From Streptomyces griseus (GTDB lineage Bacteria > Actinomycetota > Actinomycetes > Streptomycetales > Streptomycetaceae), in the NCBI RefSeq assembly GCF_001715295.1, contig NZ_MDKB01000003.1, positions 451,954 through 515,953 on the forward strand: DNA of 64,000 nucleotides. The letters are read 5' to 3'. Shown piece after piece: positions 43,298 through 51,869 of this stretch (positions are counted from its first letter, which is position 1; every line of letters starts with the position of its first letter). Both the position numbers and the translations under genes were made by a program. The notes under the pieces were generated by a model. It had not been told where the DNA came from, made no database searches, and worked only from the letters and a program-made list of their open reading frames with translations.

Positions 43298-44344
43298 TCA
43301 GGCGCCCCGCACCGCCGCCGTGGAGCCGCGCACCACCAGCTCCGGCTGGAACACGTACTCCGTGCGCTGGACGGGGCTGCCGCCGATCTCCTCCAGCAGT
43401 GCCCCCACCGCCGCCGCCGCCATCGCCTGGACCGGCTGGCGGACCGTGGTCAGCGGCGGGTCGGTGAAGGCGATGAGCTGGGAGTCGTCGAAGCCCACGA
43501 CGGAGACGTCGCGCGGGACGTCCAGCCCTCGGCCCCGGGCCGTCCGGACGACGCCCAGCGCCATCAGGTCGCTGCCGCAGACGATGCCGGTGCAGCCCCG
43601 GTCGAGCAGGTCGCCCGCCGCAACCTGGCCGCCCTCCACGCCGAACAGCGTCGAGCAGACCATGAGTTCGGCTTCCTCCCGGGACATGCCCAGGACGGAG
43701 ACGGCCGCCTCGACGAAGCCGTCCCGCTTGCGGCGCGAGGGCACGTAGCGCTGCGGCCCGATCGCCAGACCGATCCGCCGGTGGCCGAGCTCGGCGAGGT
43801 GCCCGACGGCCATGCGGACGGCGGCCGTGTCGTCGGGCGAGACGAACGGGGCGCTGATGCGCTCGTTGTAGCCGTTGATCAGGACGAACGGGACGCCGCG
43901 GTCGGTGAGGGCGGCGTACCGCGCCGGGTCCGCCGAGGTGTCGGCGTGCAGCCCGGAGAGGAAGACGATCCCGCCGACGCCCCGCTCGACGAGCTGTTCG
44001 ACGAGCTCGTCCTCGGTGGCGCCGCCGGGCAGCTGGGTGCAGAGCACGGGCGTGTAGCCGTGCCCGGCGAGCACCTGCTCCACGGACTGCGCGAACGCCG
44101 GGAAGATCGGGTTGGTGAGCTCGGGGGTCACCAGTCCGATCAGCCCGGCGCTGCGCTGCCGCAGCCGTACGGGACGTTCGTAGCCGAGGATGTCGAGCGC
44201 CGCGAGCACCCGCTGGCGCGTGGTGTCCGCGACGCCCGGCTTCCCGTTGAGCACCCGGCTGACGGTGGCCTCGCTGACCGAGGCCTGCCCGGCGATGTCG
44301 GAGAGCCGCAGCGCCGGTCCCGTCCTGGGTGCGGGGACGGTCAC
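43298..44344 (-). CDS. LacI-family maltodextrin regulator, paralogue of MalR
   Basis: 348 residues. The LacI HTH (LSDIAGQASVSEATVSRVLN) and hinge are followed by a periplasmic-binding-protein-like effector domain. The DNA-binding region (SEATVSRVLNGKPGVA and LGYERPVRLRxRSAGL) is almost identical to that of MalR at 49676-50719, so the two probably recognise the same operators. GTG 44344 overlaps the aglA stop by 4 bp (GTGA), so it is the coupled last gene of the malEFG-aglA operon. Confidence 0.88.
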   Translation of the reverse strand: MTVPAPRTGPALRLSDIAGQASVSEATVSRVLNGKPGVADTTRQRVLAALDILGYERPVRLRQRSAGLIGLVTPELTNPIFPAFAQSVEQVLAGHGYTPVLCTQLPGGATEDELVEQLVERGVGGIVFLSGLHADTSADPARYAALTDRGVPFVLINGYNERISAPFVSPDDTAAVRMAVGHLAELGHRRIGLAIGPQRYVPSRRKRDGFVEAAVSVLGMSREEAELMVCSTLFGVEGGQVAAGDLLDRGCTGIVCGSDLMALGVVRTARGRGLDVPRDVSVVGFDDSQLIAFTDPPLTTVRQPVQAMAAAAVGALLEEIGGSPVQRTEYVFQPELVVRGSTAAVRGA

Positions 44345-46017
44345 ACCGTCCACCACACCGTGGTGTCGGCGGGCAGCTCGAAGGTGTCGCCGTCGGCGGT
44401 GACCGGGGTGCTGGCGATCAGCGGAGTGCCGGGGACGGCCATCCGTACCGGTGCGCCGGTCGTGTTGACGGTGCAGACGAAGCCGGGGCGGCCGAGGGCG
44501 AGCACGCCCTCGGGGGCGTCCAGCCACTCCACGTCCGTGCCGGCCCCGAGGCCGAGGTGCTCGCGGCGGGCGGCGATCGCCGCGCGGTACAGCTCCAGGG
44601 TGGAACCGTCGCTGCCGGTCTGCGCCTCGACGGACATCTCGCCCCAGCCCGCGGGCTGCGGCAGCCAGCTGCCGCCGTCACCGAAGCCGTACGAGCTGCC
44701 CTCGCGGGTCCACGGGATCGGCACCCGGCAGCCGTCGCGGAAGCCGTCCTGGCCCTCGGCGCGGAAGAACGACGGGTCCTGGCGGGCCTCGTCGGGCAGG
44801 TCGGTGACGTCCGGCAGGCCGAGCTCCTCGCCCTGGTAGACGTAGGCGGAGCCGGGCAGCGCCAGCATCAGCAGGGTCGCGGCGCGGGCCCTGCGCAGGC
44901 CGAGCTCGCGGTCGCCCGCGGTCCGGATCTGGGTGCCCAGGCCCGGGGGGTTGGCGAAGCGGGTGCTGTGCCGGGTGACGTCGTGGTTGGAGAGCACCCA
45001 GGTGGCGGGCGCGCCCACCGGACGCATCGCGGCCAGCGAGGAGTCGACGACCTTGCGCAGCTCGGCGGCGTCCCAGTCGGTGGAGAGGTACTGGAAGTTG
45101 AAGGCCTGGTGCATCTCGTCGGGACGCACGTAGTTGGCGGTGCGCTCGACGGTGGGCGTCCACGCCTCGGCGACGAGAATACGGTCGCCGGGGTACTCGT
45201 CGAGGATGGTGCGCCAGCTGCGGTAGATCGCGTGCACACCGTCCTGGTCGAAGAACGGCATGACATCGTTGCCCAGCAGCTTCAGCTGGTCGTGGGCGCC
45301 CAGGTCGGGCAGGCCCTCGGCCTTGACGAGGCCGTGGGCGACGTCGACGCGGAAGCCGTCGACGCCCATGTCGAGCCAGAAGCGCAGGATGGAGCGGAAC
45401 TCGTCGGCGACGGCCGGGTGCTCCCAGTTGAAGTCGGGCTGCTCCGGCGCGAAGAGGTGCAGGTACCACTCGCCGGGTGTGCCGTCCGGGTCGGTGGTCC
45501 GCGTCCAGGCGGGGCCGCCGAAGATGGACTCCCAGTCGTTGGGCGGGAGTTCGCCGTCGGCACCCTTGCCGGGGCGGAAGTGGTACCGCTCGCGCAGGGG
45601 GCTGCCGGGCCCCTCGGCGAGGGCGCGCTTGAACCACTCGTGCTGGTCGGAGGAGTGGTTGGGCACCAGGTCGACGATGATGCGCAGGCCCAGGCCGTGG
45701 GCCTCGCGGATCAGCGCGTCGGCGTCCAGGAGGGTGCCGAACATCGGATCGATGGCCCGGTAGTCGGCGACGTCGTAGCCGGCGTCGGCCTGGGGTGAGG
45801 CGTAGAAGGGGCTGAGCCAGACGGCGTCGACACCGAGGTCCCTGAGGTACGGGAGGCGCGCGGTGACGCCCGCGAGATCGCCCATGCCGTCGCCGTTGCC
45901 GTCGGCGAAGCTGCGCGGATAGACCTGGTAGATCACCGCGTCCTGCCACCAGCCGGTGCGGTGTCCCGGGGTGTCGTCGGACGTGCCGGTGGAGGGGGCA
46001 GCGAGGTGCTGGGTCAT
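44341..46017 (-). CDS. aglA: Intracellular alpha-glucosidase, GH13
   Basis: 558 residues with no signal peptide. The N-terminus WWQDAVIYQVYPRSFADGNG is typical. GH13 motifs DLVPNHSS, GFRVDVAHGL, VAEAWT (general acid Glu) and LSNHDVTRH are present. It hydrolyses imported maltose and maltodextrins to glucose. The frame is open far upstream, but ATG 46017 starts the domain. It lies downstream of malG, with a hairpin in the 107-bp gap that may tune its expression relative to the transporter. Confidence 0.93.
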   Translation of the reverse strand: MTQHLAAPSTGTSDDTPGHRTGWWQDAVIYQVYPRSFADGNGDGMGDLAGVTARLPYLRDLGVDAVWLSPFYASPQADAGYDVADYRAIDPMFGTLLDADALIREAHGLGLRIIVDLVPNHSSDQHEWFKRALAEGPGSPLRERYHFRPGKGADGELPPNDWESIFGGPAWTRTTDPDGTPGEWYLHLFAPEQPDFNWEHPAVADEFRSILRFWLDMGVDGFRVDVAHGLVKAEGLPDLGAHDQLKLLGNDVMPFFDQDGVHAIYRSWRTILDEYPGDRILVAEAWTPTVERTANYVRPDEMHQAFNFQYLSTDWDAAELRKVVDSSLAAMRPVGAPATWVLSNHDVTRHSTRFANPPGLGTQIRTAGDRELGLRRARAATLLMLALPGSAYVYQGEELGLPDVTDLPDEARQDPSFFRAEGQDGFRDGCRVPIPWTREGSSYGFGDGGSWLPQPAGWGEMSVEAQTGSDGSTLELYRAAIAARREHLGLGAGTDVEWLDAPEGVLALGRPGFVCTVNTTGAPVRMAVPGTPLIASTPVTADGDTFELPADTTVWWTV

Positions 46018-46044
46018 GTCGTCCCTGGGGTGTCTGGGTGGGGA

Positions 46045-46079
46045 GCGGCGCCGGGACCGGGTCGGGGATCCGGCGCCGC
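46045..46079 (-). terminator. Intra-operon hairpin between malG and aglA
   Basis: GCGGCGCCGG and its exact complement flank a 15-base loop just upstream of the aglA start. It is probably an attenuating or mRNA-processing structure, not a full terminator. Confidence 0.4.
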
Positions 46080-46124
46080 CGTGACGGGTGCGTTCAGTCG
46101 TGCGGGACTGGGGTCCTGGGCGGG

Positions 46125-47009
46125 TCAGCCCTTGACGGCTCCGGCGGACATGCCGGTGACCAGGTGCTTCTGCGCGAACAGGAAGACCAGGGCGGCCGGG
46201 ATCGCGATCAGCACGGACGCCGCGGTCATCGGGCCCCACTGGGCTCCGTACTGGTTGACGAACTTCTGCAGTCCGCCGGCCAGCGTGAGGTTCTCGTCCC
46301 CGACCATGAAGGCGGAGGCGTACGCCACCTCGCCCCAGGCGGTGATGAAGGAGTAGAAGGCGGTGACGGCGAGGCCGGGCTTGGCCAGCGGCAGGATCAG
46401 CCGCCAGAACGTGCCGAACGGGGTGAGGCCGTCGACCTGTCCCGACTCGTCGATCTCGCGCGGGATCGTGTCGAAGAAGCCCTTCATCATCCAGGCGCAG
46501 AACGGCACGGAGATGGTGAGGTAGGTGATCACGAGGCCGGCCGGCTGGTTGAGCAGCCCGATGCTCGACATGATGTTGTAGATCGGCACGATGAGGACGG
46601 CGACCGGGAACATCTGGGTGATCAGCAGCGTCCACATCAGGCCGCGCTTGCCGGGGAAGCGGAAGCGGCTGACGGCGTAGCCGGTGGTGGCGGAGACGAA
46701 GACGCCGATGACGGTGGAGAGCCCCGCGACGACGACGGAGTTCCCGAACCAGCTCAGGAACTCGGTGTCCCTGATCAGGTTCGTGTAGTTCTCGAACGTC
46801 GTCTCCCTGAAGAAGTCCGTCGTCGTGGCGAACTTGGCGGGCTTCAGCGAGGTGAGCAGGACCCACAGCACCGGGAAGACCGCGATCACCGAGGCGATGA
46901 ACAGGGTGAGGTGCAGGGCCACGGAGGCGGCCGGGGAACGGTCGCCGCGCAGCCGGGCCTTGGGCTTGCGGGCGCTGTGGCGGGCGGTGGTCGCCGTTGC
47001 GGTGGTCAC
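46125..47009 (-). CDS. malG: Maltodextrin ABC transporter permease
   Basis: 294 residues with six predicted membrane segments. The permease EAA loop DESGQVDGLTPFGTFWRLILP contacts the ATPase. It pairs with MalF, whose gene overlaps it by 4 bp. No ATPase gene is present in the operon; in Streptomyces such CUT1 importers share the ATPase MsiK encoded elsewhere. Confidence 0.93.
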   Translation of the reverse strand: MTTATATTARHSARKPKARLRGDRSPAASVALHLTLFIASVIAVFPVLWVLLTSLKPAKFATTTDFFRETTFENYTNLIRDTEFLSWFGNSVVVAGLSTVIGVFVSATTGYAVSRFRFPGKRGLMWTLLITQMFPVAVLIVPIYNIMSSIGLLNQPAGLVITYLTISVPFCAWMMKGFFDTIPREIDESGQVDGLTPFGTFWRLILPLAKPGLAVTAFYSFITAWGEVAYASAFMVGDENLTLAGGLQKFVNQYGAQWGPMTAASVLIAIPAALVFLFAQKHLVTGMSAGAVKG

Positions 47010-48022
47010 CAGTTGTCTCCCTGCGTGCGGAGCACTCGCCGGTACACCATGGCGAAGAGCATCAGGAGTACGAGGATCAGCACGCCCCAGGTGGAGGACT
47101 GCGCGAAGTCGCGCGGGCTGATCTCGAAGGAGAATTTGTACGCCTGGGTGACCAGGATCTGGGTGGCCTCACCGGGTCCGCCGCGGGTCAGCAGGAAGAT
47201 CACCGGGAACATGTTGAAGGTCCAGATGGTGGAGAGCAGGATCACCGTGGTGGACACCGGGCGCAGTCCGGGAAGCGTGATGTGGCGGAAGCGCTGCCAG
47301 GCGGTGGCGCCGTCCATCTCCGCGGCCTCGTACTGCTCCGAGGGGATCGACTGCAGCCCGCCGAGCAGGGCGACCATCATGAACGGGACGCCGAGCCAGA
47401 CGTTGACGGCGATGACGGAGAACTTCGCCCAGGTCGGGTCGTTCAGCCACGGTATGCCGTCGATGCCGGCGCCACCGAGGATCTTGTTGAGCAGGCCGCG
47501 GTCCTCGTTGTAGAGGAAGCGCCAGGCGAAGACCGAGACGAAACCGGGGATGGCCCAGGGCAGGATGAGGGCCATGCGGTAGGCGGAGCGTCCGGCGATG
47601 CGGCGGTTGAGGATGTTGGCGAGGCCCATGCCCAGGCAGAACGTGATGCCCACGCAGGAGACCGTCCACACCAGGGTCCAGCCGAGCGTGCCGAGGAACT
47701 GGGTACCCGTCAGCGCGTCGACGTAGTTGTCGACGCCCACGAACGAGTAGGTGGCGGGCAGTTCGTTGACACCGATGGACCGTGCGACGTTGCGCTCATT
47801 GGCGTCGGTCAGCGACAGGTAGATGCCGCGGACCAGCGGATAGCCGATGATCACGCCGATCACGATCACGACCGGGGCGACCATGGCCCAGGCGTACCAG
47901 TGCACCGACATGGCCCGTCGGAGCCTGCTCGGCGGCGGGGGGTTACCAGTACCGCGGCTGGGGCCGCGGGCGACGTCGTCGCCCGCGGCCTTCGCCACCG
48001 ACTGGCTGGTGTGGACAGCCAT
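47006..48022 (-). CDS. malF: Maltodextrin ABC transporter permease
   Basis: 338 residues. A cytoplasmic N-terminus of about 45 residues precedes six membrane segments. The EAA motif EAAEMDGATAWQRFRHITLPG is intact. It forms the channel with MalG. It lies 21 bp after malE. Confidence 0.93.
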   Translation of the reverse strand: MAVHTSQSVAKAAGDDVARGPSRGTGNPPPPSRLRRAMSVHWYAWAMVAPVVIVIGVIIGYPLVRGIYLSLTDANERNVARSIGVNELPATYSFVGVDNYVDALTGTQFLGTLGWTLVWTVSCVGITFCLGMGLANILNRRIAGRSAYRMALILPWAIPGFVSVFAWRFLYNEDRGLLNKILGGAGIDGIPWLNDPTWAKFSVIAVNVWLGVPFMMVALLGGLQSIPSEQYEAAEMDGATAWQRFRHITLPGLRPVSTTVILLSTIWTFNMFPVIFLLTRGGPGEATQILVTQAYKFSFEISPRDFAQSSTWGVLILVLLMLFAMVYRRVLRTQGDNW

Positions 48023-48043
48023 CAGTCGGCCTGCCTTCCTGAG

Positions 48044-49315
48044 TTACTTCCAGCCCTTGAGGAGCTTGCGGTAGGAGTCGCCGGTCGCCGAGGCGGCCTT
48101 CTCCGGCGTGGTCTGGCCGGTGAGGACCTTGGTGTACTCGGTGACGAGCGGCGCGAAGAGGCTGCCGGTCTCCGGGATCCAGGGGCGCTCGACGGCGGTC
48201 TCGACGACGGGCTTGAAGAACTGGACGATCTCGCTGTCCACGGCCGCCTGCTTGGAGTAGGCCGACGTGCGGGTCGGAAGCAGGTTCAGCTCACCGGCGG
48301 TCTGCGCCTGGGTCTCCACCGACGTCATGTACTCGACGAAGGCGTAGGAGGCCTCGAGGTTCTTGGAGCCCGCGTAGACGCCGAGGTTGTGGCCGCCCTG
48401 CGGGGCGCCCTGTCCGGCGGAACCGGCCGGCACCGGGGAGATGCCCAGGTTCGCCTTGTCGGCGAACTCCTTGCCGGCCAGGGTGTCGGCGACGGCCCAC
48501 GGGCCGTTGATCATCATGGCGACCTTGCCGTCCTTGAACGACGACTGCATGTTCTCCCAGCCGTCGGTGGCGTCGGTCTTGGCGGCGCCGGAGTCGACGA
48601 GGTCCTTGACGGTCTTGAAGGCCTTGACGCCCTCGGGCTTGTCCACCGTGACGGTCTTGGAGGAGGCGTCGACCAGGTCGCCGCCCTCGCCGTACAGGAA
48701 GGAGAGGAACCAGTAGGCGTCGTCGCCGCGGAGGTAGAGGCCGGTCTTGCCGGTCTTCTCCTTGATCGTCTTGGAGACGGTCTTCAGGTCACCGATGTTC
48801 TTCGGGACCTCGACACCGGCGTCCTTGAAGATCTTCTTGTTGTAGAAGATGCCCATGGAGTCGATGACCTGCGGGACCGCGTAGGTCTTGCCGTTGTACT
48901 TCGTCGAGGCGGCGGCCTGCTCCAGGAAGTCGCCCTCGTCCTTCAGCGCCGAGGTGCCGTCCAGCGGCGCGAGGTAGCCGAGGTCCGCGAACTCGGGGGT
49001 CCAGGCGACCTCGGAGCGGATGACGTCGGGGGCGCCGGCGCCGGCCTGGGCGGCGTTCTTGAACTTGTTCTGCGCCTCACCGAAGGGCACGTTGACGTAC
49101 TTGACGTCGACCTTCGGGTGCTTCTTCTCGAAGCCCTCGGCGATCTTCTTGAAGACCTTGTCCTCGCTGCCGACCGTCGAGGTGTCCCACCAGGTCACCG
49201 TGCCGGAGAGCTCGCCCGAGCTCTTGCCGCCGCCGGACTCGTCGTCGCTGCCGCAGGCGGTCGCCGCGAGCGCCAGGGCCGCGACCAGGGCGGTGGCCGT
49301 TATGCCACGTCGCAT
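48044..49315 (-). CDS. malE: Maltodextrin-binding lipoprotein
   Basis: 423 residues. A lipoprotein signal peptide with lipobox LAATAC places the lipidated Cys at position 21. The mature protein is a family 1 solute-binding protein (SGTVTWWDTSTVGSEDKVFK; KHPKVDVKYVNVPFGEAQNK). It captures maltodextrins released by the secreted amylases. It is the first gene of the operon and divergent from malR, with several MalR-like sites in the 360-bp gap. Confidence 0.94.
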   Translation of the reverse strand: MRRGITATALVAALALAATACGSDDESGGGKSSGELSGTVTWWDTSTVGSEDKVFKKIAEGFEKKHPKVDVKYVNVPFGEAQNKFKNAAQAGAGAPDVIRSEVAWTPEFADLGYLAPLDGTSALKDEGDFLEQAAASTKYNGKTYAVPQVIDSMGIFYNKKIFKDAGVEVPKNIGDLKTVSKTIKEKTGKTGLYLRGDDAYWFLSFLYGEGGDLVDASSKTVTVDKPEGVKAFKTVKDLVDSGAAKTDATDGWENMQSSFKDGKVAMMINGPWAVADTLAGKEFADKANLGISPVPAGSAGQGAPQGGHNLGVYAGSKNLEASYAFVEYMTSVETQAQTAGELNLLPTRTSAYSKQAAVDSEIVQFFKPVVETAVERPWIPETGSLFAPLVTEYTKVLTGQTTPEKAASATGDSYRKLLKGWK

Positions 49316-49397
49316 CTGAACTCCTTCAACTGCCGTACCGCTCCGTCGCGGCGCCGGGTCGACGTGAACGTAACAAGGATGAAAGACGACCGAAAGA

Positions 49398-49419
49398 CTT
49401 TGCGGAAGATTTCTGCAAG
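49398..49419. promoter_or_regulatory. Candidate MalR operator A, malE-malR region
   Basis: CTTTGCGGAAGATTTCTGCAAG is an imperfect palindrome ending in TGCAAG, 83 bp upstream of the malE start. It resembles the amylase-promoter sites. Confidence 0.55.
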
Positions 49420-49457
49420 CACCGCTGATCGTTACATTGGCGTGTCCTCAAGGTTGC

Positions 49458-49474
49458 CGTCAAGCCTCTTGACG
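49458..49474. promoter_or_regulatory. Candidate MalR operator B, malE-malR region
   Basis: CGTCAAG-CCT-CTTGACG, a perfect 7-bp inverted repeat with a CAAG/CTTG core. TCAAGG occurs just before it. Confidence 0.5.
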
Positions 49475-49558
49475 AAGACCCCGCGACCCTGTCCGCAGCA
49501 GGCCAGGCGCCTGTTTTCGGCGGTACGACGATCCGAGGAGCAAGGACGGGAAGCACCC

Positions 49559-49580
49559 GCAAGGCATTGCAAGATGTTGC
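49559..49580. promoter_or_regulatory. Candidate MalR operator C, malE-malR region
   Basis: Starts GCAAGG and contains GCAAGATGTTGC, matching the site at 37681-37704 upstream of the alpha-amylase gene. It lies about 95 bp before the malR start. Confidence 0.6.
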
Positions 49581-49675
49581 CGCCGGGGTTGCGGCGACCT
49601 CCGGGATTCGGACCGTGAGCCACGGATACAGCGCGTGGTGGGCAATCCGACAGGCGCCCGGTACAGTCCACTCAC

Positions 49676-50719
49676 ATGACCGCACGGCTTGCCGATATCG
49701 CAACTCAGGCGGGGGTCAGCGAAGCGACGGTCAGCCGTGTACTGAACGGCAAGCCCGGTGTCGCGGCGGCCACCCGCGAATCAGTCCTGGCGGCACTCGA
49801 CGTCCTCGGCTACGAACGTCCGGTGCGGCTGCGCAGGCGCAGCGCCGGACTCGTCGGGCTGATCACGCCCGAGCTGGAGAACCCGATCTTCCCCGCCCTC
49901 GCCCAGGTCATCGGCCAGGCGCTGACGCGGCAGGGCTACACACCGGTGCTGGCGACCCAGACACCCGGGGGCTCCACGGAGGACGAGCTCACCGAGATGC
50001 TGGTGGACCGCGGCGTCTCGGGCATCATCTTCGTCTCGGGTCTGCACGCCGACACCTCCGCCGACATGCAGCGCTACGAGCAACTGCGTGCCCAGGGTGT
50101 GCCCTTCGTGCTGGTCAACGGCTTCTCCCCGCACGTGCAGGCGCCGTTCATCTCCCCCGACGACCGGGCCGCGATGCGGCTCGCGGTGACGCACCTGGTG
50201 GCGCTCGGGCACCAGCGCATCGGACTCGCGGTCGGCCCCAAGCGCTTCGTACCGGTGCTGCGCAAGATCGAGGGCTTCCACGCCACGATGCAGGAGCAGC
50301 TGGGTCTCAGCGCGGACGCGGTGGAGGAGCTGATCCAGCACTCGCTGTACACGCTGGAGGGCGGCCAGGCGGCGGCCTCGGCGCTGATGGAGCGCGGCTG
50401 CACGGCGGTGGTCTGCGCGAGCGACATGATGGCGCTCGGGGCGATCCGGGCGGCCCGCCGGCTGTCGAGGGACGTGCCGCGCGACCTCTCGGTGGTCGGG
50501 TACGACGACTCCCCGCTCATAGCGTTCACCGATCCGCCTCTGACCACGATCCGGCAGCCGGTGACTGCCATGGGGCAGGCCGCGGTGCGCACCCTGCTGG
50601 AGGAGATCGGCGGTACGCCCGCCCCGCACAGCGAATTCGTCTTCATGCCCGAACTGGTCGTGCGCGGCTCGACGGCCGCCGGACCGGGCACGTCTCCGGG
50701 GCCCGGGTCACGCCGGTAA
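49676..50719 (+). CDS. malR: LacI-family maltose operon repressor
   Basis: 347 residues. HTH LADIATQAGVSEATVSRVLNG is at the N-terminus, followed by the hinge and ligand-binding domain (GLITPELENPIFPALAQVIG; VVGYDDSPLIAFTDPPLTT). It represses malEFG and amylase genes in the absence of maltodextrin in Streptomyces. It is divergent from malE. It has a close paralogue at 43298-44344. ATG 49676. Confidence 0.93.
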   Translation: MTARLADIATQAGVSEATVSRVLNGKPGVAAATRESVLAALDVLGYERPVRLRRRSAGLVGLITPELENPIFPALAQVIGQALTRQGYTPVLATQTPGGSTEDELTEMLVDRGVSGIIFVSGLHADTSADMQRYEQLRAQGVPFVLVNGFSPHVQAPFISPDDRAAMRLAVTHLVALGHQRIGLAVGPKRFVPVLRKIEGFHATMQEQLGLSADAVEELIQHSLYTLEGGQAAASALMERGCTAVVCASDMMALGAIRAARRLSRDVPRDLSVVGYDDSPLIAFTDPPLTTIRQPVTAMGQAAVRTLLEEIGGTPAPHSEFVFMPELVVRGSTAAGPGTSPGPGSRR

Positions 50720-50795
50720 GGTACAGAACGTGCGGCCGGAACCCGACCGGAGGATCATCGGGCACACGGACACGAATCTGGCAGACTCTGCGCCC

Positions 50796-51851
50796 ATGGG
50801 TGAATCGCTTGTGACTACACAGGAAGACCGCACGGCGGTCACCCCGTCACCCCGCACGGACGAAGCGGCGGCCGCCGACCGTCCGGCGCTCCGCCCCCGG
50901 TGGTCCGGACGACTCGGCTCCCTGCGCTCCCCGCGCCGTCCGCGCCTGTGGTTCGAGATCCTGCTCATCGCGGTCAGTTACTGGCTCTACTCGCTGGTGC
51001 GCAACGCCGTTCCCGAGCAGAAGGCGGCGGCCCTGCGCAACGCCGACCTCATCTGGTCCCTGGAGCACGGCATGGGGCTGGCCTTCGAGGAGTCCGTCAA
51101 CCACGCGGTCAACTCGGTGACATGGCTGATCGTGTCCATGAACTACTACTACGCGACGCTGCACTTCGTCGTCACCATCGGTGTGCTCGTGTGGCTGTTC
51201 CGTCGCCATCCGGGCCGTTACGCGCCGGCCCGTCTGATCCTCTTCGCGACCACGGCGGTCGCGCTGCTCGGCTACTACCTGTTCCCGCTGGCCCCTCCCC
51301 GCCTGATGCGGGGGGAGAGCTTCGTCGACACGGTCATGCTGCACCAGACCTGGGGGTCGATGGCCTCGGGCAACTTCAAGCACATGTCGAACCAGTACGC
51401 GGCGATGCCGTCGATGCACATCGGCTGGTCCCTGTGGTGCGGTCTGACCATATGCGCCCTGGCGACCGCCCCCTGGGCGCGGATCCTGGGCCTGCTCTAC
51501 CCGTTCGCCACGCTGATCGTGATCGTGTCGACCGCGAACCACTTCTGGCTGGACGCGGTGGGCGGCATGGCCTGCCTGGCGTTCGGCTACGCGCTGTCGT
51601 ACGCCTGGTACGGCGCGCTGCCGCACCGCCTGCCGAAGGTGGTGCCACGCTCCGCCCGGCAGGGCCGCCTGCGGGCCCTGCTCCCGGGCCCTGCGGCTCC
51701 CTCCGGGCGACCGGAGCCGGACCGGACCGACCGTACTGCGGCTCCCTCCGGGCGACCGGAGCCGGACCGGACCGACCACGCCGCGGCACCCGAACCGGAC
51801 CCGCACCTGCGCGCCGCGGCACCCGAAGAGGGCCGGCCGCCCGCCGCCTGA
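50796..51851 (+). CDS. PAP2-superfamily membrane phosphatase
   Basis: 351 residues. The N-terminus is charged and about six membrane segments follow. PAP2 motifs are FPLAPPRLM, the PSMHIGWSLW segment and the STANHFWLDAVGG segment. Proteins of this type act on polyprenyl or phospho-lipids. The cytoplasmic tail is Pro/Arg-rich and contains a tandem 15-residue duplication. ATG 50796 is chosen over the frame start at 50730. It converges on glnE with an 18-bp gap. Confidence 0.85.
   Translation: MGESLVTTQEDRTAVTPSPRTDEAAAADRPALRPRWSGRLGSLRSPRRPRLWFEILLIAVSYWLYSLVRNAVPEQKAAALRNADLIWSLEHGMGLAFEESVNHAVNSVTWLIVSMNYYYATLHFVVTIGVLVWLFRRHPGRYAPARLILFATTAVALLGYYLFPLAPPRLMRGESFVDTVMLHQTWGSMASGNFKHMSNQYAAMPSMHIGWSLWCGLTICALATAPWARILGLLYPFATLIVIVSTANHFWLDAVGGMACLAFGYALSYAWYGALPHRLPKVVPRSARQGRLRALLPGPAAPSGRPEPDRTDRTAAPSGRPEPDRTDHAAAPEPDPHLRAAAPEEGRPPAA
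51691..51777 (+). repeat. 45-bp tandem duplication in the PAP2 gene tail
   Basis: A 42-bp block beginning CTGCGGCTCCCTCCGGGCGA recurs identically at 51736 with a 45-bp period, keeping the frame (APSGRPEPDRTD twice). It appears recent. Confidence 0.85.
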
Positions 51852-51869
51852 GCGGTCTCCCGGGTCACC

